From positions 1-64,000 of the forward strand of contig CAISWQ010000072.1 in assembly GCA_903889245.1 (NCBI GenBank): a stretch of DNA of 64,000 nt, written 5' to 3'. The translations under genes and the position numbers were made by a program. The notes below the pieces were generated by a model, which saw only the letters and a program-made list of their open reading frames with translations, did not search any database and had not been told where the DNA came from. Within the stretch, counting starts at the first letter, position 1. Each line of letters opens with the position of its first letter. This document shows, in pieces, positions 7,213 to 13,839 of this stretch. Origin of the DNA: an uncultured Lentisphaerota bacterium (GTDB lineage Bacteria > Verrucomicrobiota > Kiritimatiellia > CAIQIC01).

Positions 7213-9153
7213 ATGAAAATATTGACGAGGGCACTGTTCGGCGCGGCGCTGGCCGCGGGGTTGAGCGCGGCGGCGGTGGAACTGAAGTCGCCCGATGGAA
7301 AACTGGTGGCGACCTTCGAGGTCAAGGCGCAGGGCGTGCCGTGCTACTCCATCGCCTACAAGGGCAAACCGCTGATTGCCGACGCGCGGCTGGGCTTGGA
7401 ACTCGCCAACGCGCCGCTGAACACCGGCCTCAAGCTCACCGGCACCGAGGCCGCCTCGCACGACGAGACGTGGAAGCCGGTCTACGGCGAGCGCAGCCGC
7501 ATCCGCGACCATTACAACCAGCTCATCGTGAAGCTCGCCGAGCCGGCGGGCGCGCGGCGGCAGATGCTCATCACCTTCCGCGCCTACGACGAGGGCCTCG
7601 CGTTCTGCTACACGCTGCCGAAGCAGCCGGGTCTCGATGCCCTCACCCTCAAGCGCGAGACCACGCAGTTCCGCTTTGCCGGCGATTTCACCGCGTGGGC
7701 CACCTACCGCGCGCAGGCCAACTACGAGAAAGTGCCGGTCAGCCAGATCAAACCCGGCTGCGAGCGCCCGCTCGTGTTGCAGGCCGACGACGAGGTCTTC
7801 CTCGCCATCGCCGAGGCGAAGCTCGTGGACTACGCCCGCATGAAGCTGCGCGTGGCCAAGGACGCGCCGACGACGCTCGAAGTGTTCCTCGATGCCGAGC
7901 GCAACAAGGAGGGCGAGGTCACCGGCTCCGCGCCGCTGACGACGCCGTGGCGCGTGGTCATGGCCGCGGAAAGCCCCGGCCGCCTGCTGGAAAACAACGA
8001 CCTCATCCTGAACCTGAACGATCCGTGCGCGCTCGCCGACACGTCGTGGATCAAGCCCGGCAAGGTCATCCGCGAGGTGACGCTGACGACGGCGGGCGGC
8101 AAGGCGTGCGTGGATTTCGCCGTGCAGCGCGGGCTGCAATACATCGAGTTCGACGCCGGCTGGTACGGCCATGAATATGATCCCAAGTCCGACGCGCGCG
8201 CGGTCAACCTCGATCCCAAGCGCAGCAAGGGCCCGCTCGACATGGAGGAGGTCTGCCGCTACGCGAAAGCCAAGGGCATCGGCGTGATTCTCTACGTGAA
8301 CCACCTCGCGCTGGAAAAGCAGTTCGATGAAATCCTGCCGATCTATAAGCGCTGGGGCATCGCCGGCCTCAAGTTCGGCTTCGTCAACGTCGGCTCGCAA
8401 AAGTGGACGAGCTGGATGTCGGAGGGCATCCGCAAATGCGCGCAGGCTGGCCTGATGGTGGACGCGCACGACGAGTACCGGCCGACCGGCTACACGCGCA
8501 CCTATCCGAACTTCCTGACCTGCGAGGGCATTCTCGGCGACGAGGAGAAGAAACGCACCAACGAGCAGACGCTGCTGACGCTCTTCAGCCGCTTCATCGC
8601 CGGCCCGGCCGATAACACCGTCTGCTACTACGACAACCGCGTCAACGACCTCTGTTCGCACGCCTACCAACTCGCCAAGCCCGTCTGCCTCTACAGCCCG
8701 TGGCAGTTCCTGTTCTGGTATGACCGGCCCGCGGCCGCGCCCGCCAAGGTCGGCGGCGCCGGCGGCGCGGAGACGAAGATCGGTAACGATCCTGAATTGG
8801 AATTTTATAACGCCATGCCCACCGTCTGGGACGACACCAAGGTCATCAGCGGGCAGATCGGCGACCATGTGATCATGGCGCGGCGCAGCGGCGCGGAGTG
8901 GTTCGTGGGTCTCATGCACGCCGGCGAGCCGCGCACGTTCGAGGTGCCATTGAAATTCCTGGAGCCGGGCCAGAGTTACAGCGCGCACATCTATAGCGAC
9001 GACCCGCAACTGAACACGCGCACGAAGGTGAAGATCGAACGCGTCCGCGTCACCGCCGCCACCGTGCTCAAGCTGCCGCTGATCAAGAACGGCGGCTGCG
9101 CCCTCCGCCTAGCCCCCGCGACCGCCACCGACCCGTTCCCAGCCTACCGCTGA
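7213..9153 (+). CDS. glycoside hydrolase family 97 (alpha-glucosidase/alpha-galactosidase-like), secreted
   Basis: The order is signal peptide (ILTRALFGAALAAGLSAAA), GH97 N-terminal beta-sandwich (ELKSPDGKLVATFEV through FRAYDEGLAFCYTLP), (beta/alpha)8 barrel (YIEFDAGWYGHEYDP, GVILYVNH, HDEYRPTGYTRTYPNFLTCEG) and a C-terminal beta domain. Length (646 aa) is normal for the family. Retaining members have an Asp nucleophile in the strand that here reads LKFGFVNVG. The Gly at this point is what inverting, SusB-like members show, so an inverting alpha-glucosidase-type mechanism is likely, but substrate cannot be fixed. GGAAG at 7203-7208 supports the ATG at 7213 over 7201. Confidence 0.85.
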   Translation: MKILTRALFGAALAAGLSAAAVELKSPDGKLVATFEVKAQGVPCYSIAYKGKPLIADARLGLELANAPLNTGLKLTGTEAASHDETWKPVYGERSRIRDHYNQLIVKLAEPAGARRQMLITFRAYDEGLAFCYTLPKQPGLDALTLKRETTQFRFAGDFTAWATYRAQANYEKVPVSQIKPGCERPLVLQADDEVFLAIAEAKLVDYARMKLRVAKDAPTTLEVFLDAERNKEGEVTGSAPLTTPWRVVMAAESPGRLLENNDLILNLNDPCALADTSWIKPGKVIREVTLTTAGGKACVDFAVQRGLQYIEFDAGWYGHEYDPKSDARAVNLDPKRSKGPLDMEEVCRYAKAKGIGVILYVNHLALEKQFDEILPIYKRWGIAGLKFGFVNVGSQKWTSWMSEGIRKCAQAGLMVDAHDEYRPTGYTRTYPNFLTCEGILGDEEKKRTNEQTLLTLFSRFIAGPADNTVCYYDNRVNDLCSHAYQLAKPVCLYSPWQFLFWYDRPAAAPAKVGGAGGAETKIGNDPELEFYNAMPTVWDDTKVISGQIGDHVIMARRSGAEWFVGLMHAGEPRTFEVPLKFLEPGQSYSAHIYSDDPQLNTRTKVKIERVRVTAATVLKLPLIKNGGCALRLAPATATDPFPAYR

Positions 9154-9183
9154 AGGTGGACAGAAAAACCGGAGACAGAAAAA
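9152..9183 (+). repeat. left arm of a composite inverted repeat flanking the kinase gene
   Basis: This 32-base segment, beginning inside the GH97 stop codon, matches 30 of 32 bases with the reverse complement of 11905-11936. The second element of the composite repeat is at 9218-9237. Confidence 0.65.
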
Positions 9184-9217
9184 CAAAGCCCAGCCGGCCC
9201 TGACTTTTCTGTGCACC

Positions 9218-9237
9218 GGCCACGACGGAGCGTGGCC
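9218..9237 (+). repeat. GGCCACG hairpin repeat, copy 1
   Basis: GGCCACGACGGAGCGTGGCC forms a 7-bp stem with a 6-nt loop and is followed by CTCCA. Identical copies are at 11828-11847 (opposite orientation) and 25951-25970 (same orientation). It looks like a dispersed intergenic repeat. Confidence 0.75.
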
Positions 9238-9257
9238 CTCCATTTCTTGGGCCGCTG

Positions 9258-9308
9258 CTGTAGCGGCGCGCTAGGCGCGCCGACGGCGGGCATAGCCCGC
9301 CGCTACAG
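9258..9308. repeat. nested GC-rich hairpin
   Basis: Bases 9258-9268 (CTGTAGCGGCG) pair perfectly with 9298-9308. Inside are two smaller hairpins (GCGCGCTAGGCGCGC and CGGGCATAGCCCG), giving a branched, cloverleaf-like fold. It has no coding content and no RNA family was recognised. Confidence 0.6.
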
Positions 9309-9450
9309 ACGGGCTGGCAGAAAAATGGCGGGTAGAAAAATTCAGAATTGCCGCACAAGCTCCCGGTGGTACGGGCTGGTTCGCCCTCGGTCGCGGCTAC
9401 AGCGCCTATTCATCATTCAAGGTCTGCCCCTGCGCACCCCATTTTTCCAT

Positions 9451-9472
9451 CGCGCGCGGCTCCGCCGCGCGT
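9451..9472 (-). terminator. possible terminator hairpin of the kinase gene
   Basis: A strong GC stem (CGCGCGG-CTC-CCGCGCG type) lies 17 bp past the minus-strand kinase stop. It is followed on that strand by ATGGAAAAATG rather than a clean U-run, so intrinsic termination is only possible. Confidence 0.35.
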
Positions 9473-9488
9473 CAAAGGCAAAAGCAAA

Positions 9489-11711
9489 CTACGGCCTGGG
9501 CAAAACCACCACCCGCACGCCAACCTCCGCGCCCCTGCCGGCGGGCCGGACCCTGCCGCGATCGGCGCAGCGCGTACCCGATGCTTGGTCGTACCAACCA
9601 CCGCCCCGCACCACGCGACAGGTTTGTTGCTCCGATTTCTTTTCGCCACCCTGCCAATACTCAACCTTCTGCGTGTCGCCGCTACTCGGCCCAGTGGGAT
9701 TGCGCGCGCCATCACGCAGTTGTTGATAGGCCGTGGCCACATACCAATCCTGGCACCACTCCCAGACGTTGCCCGCCATGTCATATAAGCCGTAACCATT
9801 GGGCCGATAGCTCTTCACCGGCTTGGTGGTGTCGCTGTAGTCATTGCGCCGGACCAGGGTTTCCTTCTGATACGGTTCCCACCAGCTCGTACATTCTTGC
9901 GCCGTGGTCAACTCCGCCACACCAGCAAGGCGCTCGGCTGTGTTGGCCTCCTGCTTGTCCCACTGATTTCCCCACGGCCATTTGACGTCGCGCCCACCCT
10001 TGGCGGCTTTTTCCCATTGCGCCTCGGTCGGCAATTCGCCGCCCATCCACAGGCAAAAGGCCCGCGCACCGTACCAAGAGAGTTCGACGACGGGATGTTG
10101 TGCAAATCCAGCTTTCGCTGAAAAAGCAGAACCGTTACCCGTAATTTTTATCGCGGGCCCCAAGTTGACCCACGAGACGCCGCCTTCCTCCTGATTGCCT
10201 TTTTCGTTCAGAAACTTGGCGAACTGCTCGCAGGTGACCTCGGTTTCGCCCATCCAGTAAGCATCGAGCCAGATGCGCCGCGCCGGATGCTCATTGTCAA
10301 AACCTTCGCCATTGGCGCTGCCCAGGTTGAACTCGCCGGCGGGAACAAGACAGAGCCGGTATCCGGTTTGCTCGTGCTCCAGCAGGGATGGCAAACCGCT
10401 GGTCGTATCGCAGGCCGTGCCCACCATTTTGAAACCGGCCGGCACGCGCGCGGTACGCGCCGCCGCGAGTGCGCTCTCCAATTTGCTCTGCCGCTCGCGG
10501 GCCTGCACATCCACTGCCGGCACAAGCGGCTTTGGCTCTGCTGCAGGACCGGAAAGCAACTTCACCAAGCCACCCACAGCCAGCAAACCCAGGATAACGG
10601 CGGCAATGGCTCCAACTACTTTCGCCCGTTGGAAAGCGACCGCCGGCTTGGGCGTTTCGGATTTCCAAGCCGTGCCTATGTGTGGTTGCGGCGCAGCGTG
10701 CGCTACCGGTCGCGTAGCGGGTGGTGTTGGCGGCACCGCCGTTTTGGAGCGCACGCCCTCGATCGCGCGGCACATGTCGCTGGCCGTGGCATAGCGTTCA
10801 TCAGGATCGTAGCTCAAACAACGCGAACAGATGATTTCGTCCCACATCGGATCCAAAGCGGGGCGCACTTTGCTGGGTGGTTTGATCACGCCGATCACTT
10901 TGCGCCCGGTCAGCAGTTCGTAGAGGATCACGCCCATCGCATACACATCGCTGCGGGCATCGGCGACGCGGCCCTCGCGCTGCTCCGGGCTCATGTAGTC
11001 GAAGGTGCCGACCGTGTCGGCGCTGATGGAAACCTGTCCCTTCAAGGTTGGCTGCTCGCCCAGAGAACGCGAGAGCGCATGGGCCTGCACCACGCTCTCC
11101 TCGAATTTCTCCCCCATCGCCCGCGCCAGGCCAAAGTCGGCGATGTAGAGCTTCGTGTCCTTATCGAGCAGGATGTTGGCGGGCTTCAGGTCACGATGGA
11201 TGATGCCGTTGGATATTTCGGCGTCGCGGTAGCTGTGCGCATAGTCCAAAGCTTTGCAGATTTCCAAGCCGACGGCGGCGGCTTCATCTTCGTCGAGCAG
11301 TTCGCCGCGCTCGCGGCGTTGATCGAGCAACTGGCGCAGGTTCAGCGGCTCGCGATGCGGACCCTCGATGTAGTCCATCACCAGAAACGGAATGCCATCG
11401 GCCACGCCGGTATCCGTGCAGGCGACGATATGCGGATGCTTGAGCCGGGCCGCCAGCTTGGCCTCGCGCAGGAAGCGTTTTTCAAAGCCCGATTTCCGGG
11501 CAAACTCCGCGCGAATGGTCTTGAGCGCGTGCCGAGTGCACAGATGGATGTGTTCCACCAGATAGACCGCGCCCATGCCGCCCGCGCCGAGCAGTCGGAT
11601 AATGCGGTAATTACCCAGCAACGCGCCTTCGGCCAGTGTTGCGGAATCGGTTTTGCCCTGCCCGCCCACCAAGGTCGGGCTGCTGCCCAAACTTTCGTCG
11701 CCCGGTTTCAT
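9489..11711 (-). CDS. Ser/Thr protein kinase with C-terminal FGE/sulfatase-modifying-factor-like domain
   Basis: The order is a Hanks-type kinase at about 35-320 (GAGGMGAVY glycine loop, HALK Lys64, HRDLKPAN with Asp174, DFG at 192-194, MSPEQ), a Pro-rich linker, one membrane helix (VVGAIAAVILGLLAVGGLVKLL, near 362-385) and a formylglycine-generating-enzyme-like domain at about 430-740 (GEFNLGSANGEGFDNEHPARR, TEVTCEQFAKFLN, LPTEAQWEKAAKGG, GNVWEWCQDWY, VVRGGGWYD). The kinase should be cytoplasmic and the FGE-like domain outside. True FGE uses two close Cys near the C-terminus. Here only one is seen (TRCADRGR), so a sensory or binding role is more likely than sulfatase maturation. The gene is flanked by inverted repeats. 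Confidence 0.9.
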   Translation of the reverse strand: MKPGDESLGSSPTLVGGQGKTDSATLAEGALLGNYRIIRLLGAGGMGAVYLVEHIHLCTRHALKTIRAEFARKSGFEKRFLREAKLAARLKHPHIVACTDTGVADGIPFLVMDYIEGPHREPLNLRQLLDQRRERGELLDEDEAAAVGLEICKALDYAHSYRDAEISNGIIHRDLKPANILLDKDTKLYIADFGLARAMGEKFEESVVQAHALSRSLGEQPTLKGQVSISADTVGTFDYMSPEQREGRVADARSDVYAMGVILYELLTGRKVIGVIKPPSKVRPALDPMWDEIICSRCLSYDPDERYATASDMCRAIEGVRSKTAVPPTPPATRPVAHAAPQPHIGTAWKSETPKPAVAFQRAKVVGAIAAVILGLLAVGGLVKLLSGPAAEPKPLVPAVDVQARERQSKLESALAAARTARVPAGFKMVGTACDTTSGLPSLLEHEQTGYRLCLVPAGEFNLGSANGEGFDNEHPARRIWLDAYWMGETEVTCEQFAKFLNEKGNQEEGGVSWVNLGPAIKITGNGSAFSAKAGFAQHPVVELSWYGARAFCLWMGGELPTEAQWEKAAKGGRDVKWPWGNQWDKQEANTAERLAGVAELTTAQECTSWWEPYQKETLVRRNDYSDTTKPVKSYRPNGYGLYDMAGNVWEWCQDWYVATAYQQLRDGARNPTGPSSGDTQKVEYWQGGEKKSEQQTCRVVRGGGWYDQASGTRCADRGRVRPAGRGAEVGVRVVVLPRP

Positions 11712-11827
11712 CTTCTTGCCCAGCTATATCCCTGCTCCTTGCCACCGCCGTTTGGCTGGCACTGGCTACACCAAAACCCAGCGCCAAACAAGGAAAAGCT
11801 AAGCGGCGGCGCCGCCCGCCCGTGGAG

Positions 11828-11847
11828 GGCCACGCTCCGTCGTGGCC
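11828..11847 (-). repeat. GGCCACG hairpin repeat, copy 2
   Basis: This is the exact reverse complement of 9218-9237, preceded by TGGAG. It is mirror-placed relative to the copy on the other side of the kinase gene. Confidence 0.75.
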
Positions 11848-11904
11848 GGATGGGAGCCGCGAAGTCGAGCAGAGTCTTCCTACCTTCCCTGTTCAACCCT
11901 CTTC

Positions 11905-11936
11905 TTTTTCTGTCTCCCGTCTTTCTGTCCACCTTC
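11905..11936 (-). repeat. right arm of a composite inverted repeat flanking the kinase gene
   Basis: Its reverse complement matches 9152-9183 at 30 of 32 bases. It lies outside the GGCCACG hairpin, as on the left side, so the order of the two elements is mirrored around the kinase gene. Confidence 0.65.
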
Positions 11937-11974
11937 CGCCCTCAATCCCGCAGCATCACCCACCGTGCGCACCT

Positions 11975-12013
11975 TCGATGTTGGATGTTCGGTGTTCGAT
12001 GTTCGATGTTCGC
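11975..12013. repeat. 7-bp period tandem array
   Basis: Five consecutive 7-base units run TCGATGT, TGGATGT, TCGGTGT, TCGATGT, TCGATGT. It is intergenic. Arrays of this general kind are common between genes in PVC bacteria as far as I know. Confidence 0.75.
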
Positions 12014-12080
12014 TTCCCCATTCCTCTCTCGCCCTTCCTGTGTCTTTTCCTTCTGCTTCCCGTCCTCGCGCCTGCGCTGT

Positions 12081-12160
12081 TTTCCAGGGCTTGGAAAAAA
12101 GCTCGCGGATTTTTCCAAGCCTTGGAAGAATCCGCCGCGCATGTTCCAGGCCTTGGAAAC
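12081..12160. repeat. three TTCCAA-type palindromes upstream of the GH20 gene
   Basis: Copies lie at 12081-12098, 12111-12128 and 12143-12160. Loop and stem bases vary (for example CCAGGGCTTGG and CCAGGCCTTGG). The last ends 22 bp before the GH20 ATG, just ahead of its AAAGGA ribosome binding site. Confidence 0.85.
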
Positions 12161-12182
12161 GGAACGCGCGAAAGGAACCGCC

Positions 12183-13691
12183 ATGAAACCTTGGATCGCT
12201 GTGTCACTCACGTTGGCTGCCGCCCTGACGACCTCCGCCGCCCCGGCGATCATCCCGTACCCGGCGGACTTGCAACTGCTCGATGGTTCGGCCGCGCTCA
12301 CGCCGGAGCAAATCAAGGCCAGCATCAATCCCGAGGTGCTGCCCACGCTTGGGGCGGAGGGCTACCAACTCGTCGTCATCCCCTCCGGGGCTTCCATCAT
12401 CGCCGCGACGGAGGCCGGCGCGTTTTACGCGCGCCAGACGCTGGCGCAGTTGACCAGCGCCGGCCAGACGCCCTGCGTCAACATCACTGATAAACCCCGC
12501 TACGCGTGGCGCGGCTACATGCTCGACGTCTCGCGCCACTTCGCGCCGGTCGCCGAAATCAAGGCGCTGCTCGATGAGCTGGCCCGCTATAAACTCAACC
12601 GCTTCCACTGGCACCTGACCGATGACGAGGGCTGGCGCATCGAGATCAAGAAGTATCCGCTGCTGACGACGGTCGGCGGCCTTGGCAACAAGAGCGATCC
12701 CAAGGCGGCGGCGCAGTTCTATACGCAGGCGGAGATCCGCGACCTCGTCGCCTATGCCGCCGCGCGCCACATCACGATCGTCCCGGAGATTGACATGCCC
12801 GGCCACGCCTCCGGCGCGACGCGCGCCTACCCGGCGCACGCCGGCGGCGGGTCCGAGCGGCTGCCAAACTTCACCTTCAATCCCGGTAAGCCGGAGACGT
12901 TGCACTTCCTCCAGGACATCCTGCGCGAGGTGCAGGCCCTCTTCCCCGACTGCGGCGTGATCCATTACGGCGGCGACGAGGTCCACTTTGGCTGGGGCAA
13001 GTGGGATAGCCTGCCCGAAGTGGCGGCGCTCAAGCAGAAGGAAAACCTCGCCGACAAGCAGGCCGTGGAGAAATGGTTCAACCGGACCATGGGCGCGTTC
13101 ATCAACACGCTCGGCTGCGACGTGGGCGGCTGGGACGAGATTGGCAACGCCGGCCTCGCGCCCGACCGCACGGTGATTTTCTGGTGGCGGCACGATAAGC
13201 CCGCGCAACTGCAACAGGCGTTGCAAGGCGGCTACAAGGTGGTGCTTTGCCCGCGCCATCCGTGCTACTTCGATTTCCTCCAGAATCCGGCGCACAAGGT
13301 CGGCCGCCGCTGGCACGGCATCAACGAACTCCCGCGCGTCTATGCGTTCCCCGACGCGAGCACACTGCCCGCCGACCTCGCCGCGTCGGTGAATCACCCG
13401 CGCGTGCTCGGCCTGCAGGCGTGCCTCTGGGGCGAGACCACCGCGACGCGCGCGCGCCGCGAGTTTCTCACCTACCCGCGTCTGCTCGCGCTGGCCGAGG
13501 CCGCGTGGACGCCCGCCGCACAGAAGAACTACGACGACTTCGCCGCCCGCCTCAAAATCCACTTACCCCAACTCAAACAGCGCGGCCTCACCGCCTACGA
13601 TCCCTTCGCCAACACCGCCGAGATCGTGGACCAGCCCGGCCCCACCACCTACCTTGATCAGCCTGGAGCAAAGAAGAAAAAAGCGCCGTGA
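12183..13691 (+). CDS. beta-N-acetylhexosaminidase, GH20, secreted
   Basis: This 502-residue exo-enzyme removes terminal GlcNAc or GalNAc by substrate-assisted catalysis. A signal peptide (WIAVSLTLAAALTTSAAPA) is followed by a short GH20b-type domain and the GH20 barrel (YMLDVSRHFAP, NRFHWHLTDDEGWRIEIKKYP, PEIDMPGHASGA). The catalytic Asp265-Glu266 pair lies in HYGGDEVHFGW, and the C-terminal signature is QACLWGETTATR. AAAGGA about 8 bp upstream fixes the ATG at 12183. The long open frame running further upstream crosses repeats and the kinase antisense strand and is not coding. The tail is basic (GAKKKKAP). It fits a role in amino-sugar polymer breakdown beside the PL8 and GH105 genes. Confidence 0.92.
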   Translation: MKPWIAVSLTLAAALTTSAAPAIIPYPADLQLLDGSAALTPEQIKASINPEVLPTLGAEGYQLVVIPSGASIIAATEAGAFYARQTLAQLTSAGQTPCVNITDKPRYAWRGYMLDVSRHFAPVAEIKALLDELARYKLNRFHWHLTDDEGWRIEIKKYPLLTTVGGLGNKSDPKAAAQFYTQAEIRDLVAYAAARHITIVPEIDMPGHASGATRAYPAHAGGGSERLPNFTFNPGKPETLHFLQDILREVQALFPDCGVIHYGGDEVHFGWGKWDSLPEVAALKQKENLADKQAVEKWFNRTMGAFINTLGCDVGGWDEIGNAGLAPDRTVIFWWRHDKPAQLQQALQGGYKVVLCPRHPCYFDFLQNPAHKVGRRWHGINELPRVYAFPDASTLPADLAASVNHPRVLGLQACLWGETTATRARREFLTYPRLLALAEAAWTPAAQKNYDDFAARLKIHLPQLKQRGLTAYDPFANTAEIVDQPGPTTYLDQPGAKKKKAP

Positions 13692-13765
13692 TGGAGCCTG
13701 GCCACCCTTGGCAATCCGCGGCAGGCGCCTCGCCTGTCACGCCGTGGAGCGTGTGAATAAGGCGG

Positions 13766-13814
13766 TTCCCAAGCTCTGGAAAAAAGGCTGGTGTCGTTTT
13801 CCAATCCTTGGAAC
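13766..13814. repeat. two TTCCAA-type palindromes upstream of the GH5-like gene
   Basis: An imperfect copy (13766-13781, CCCAAGCTCTGG) and a good copy (13797-13814, TTTTCCAATCCTTGGAAC) precede the GAGGAG ribosome binding site at 13829-13834. Confidence 0.8.
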
Positions 13815-13839
13815 ACTCCCGCCGCGCAGAGGAGATACC

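Larger units (their letters stand above)
9154..9488. other. 335-bp intergenic region rich in hairpins
   Basis: No credible gene is seen between the GH97 stop and the kinase stop. The gap holds an inverted-repeat arm (to 9183), a 7-bp-stem hairpin (9218-9237), a nested GC-rich hairpin (9258-9308), an A-rich stretch with repeated CAGAAAAA/TAGAAAAA words (9320-9346) and a GC-rich stem-loop (9451-9472). The last is placed where the minus-strand kinase transcript would end. Confidence 0.6.
11712..12182. other. 471-bp intergenic region between divergent genes
   Basis: No gene is supported here between the kinase start and the GH20 start. The region should hold both promoters, but none stands out. 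It contains the second copies of the inverted repeat and the GGCCACG hairpin, a 7-bp period array (11975-12013) and three TTCCAA-type palindromes (12081-12160) just ahead of the GH20 ribosome binding site. Confidence 0.6.

Noticed and set aside
9489-11711. Sulfatase-maturing activity of the FGE-like domain
   Set aside because: Only one of the two catalytic Cys is seen, and the window's organism appears anaerobic, where a radical-SAM maturase would be expected.
11975-12013. CRISPR array
   Set aside because: Units are only 7 bp, contiguous and without spacers. No cas gene is present. The palindrome clusters likewise lack regular spacer length.
10287-12182. Very long open frame extending the GH20 gene upstream by more than 600 codons
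   Set aside because: It runs antisense through the kinase gene, through inverted repeats and palindromes, and has no family signature. The signal peptide and AAAGGA site place the true start at 12183.
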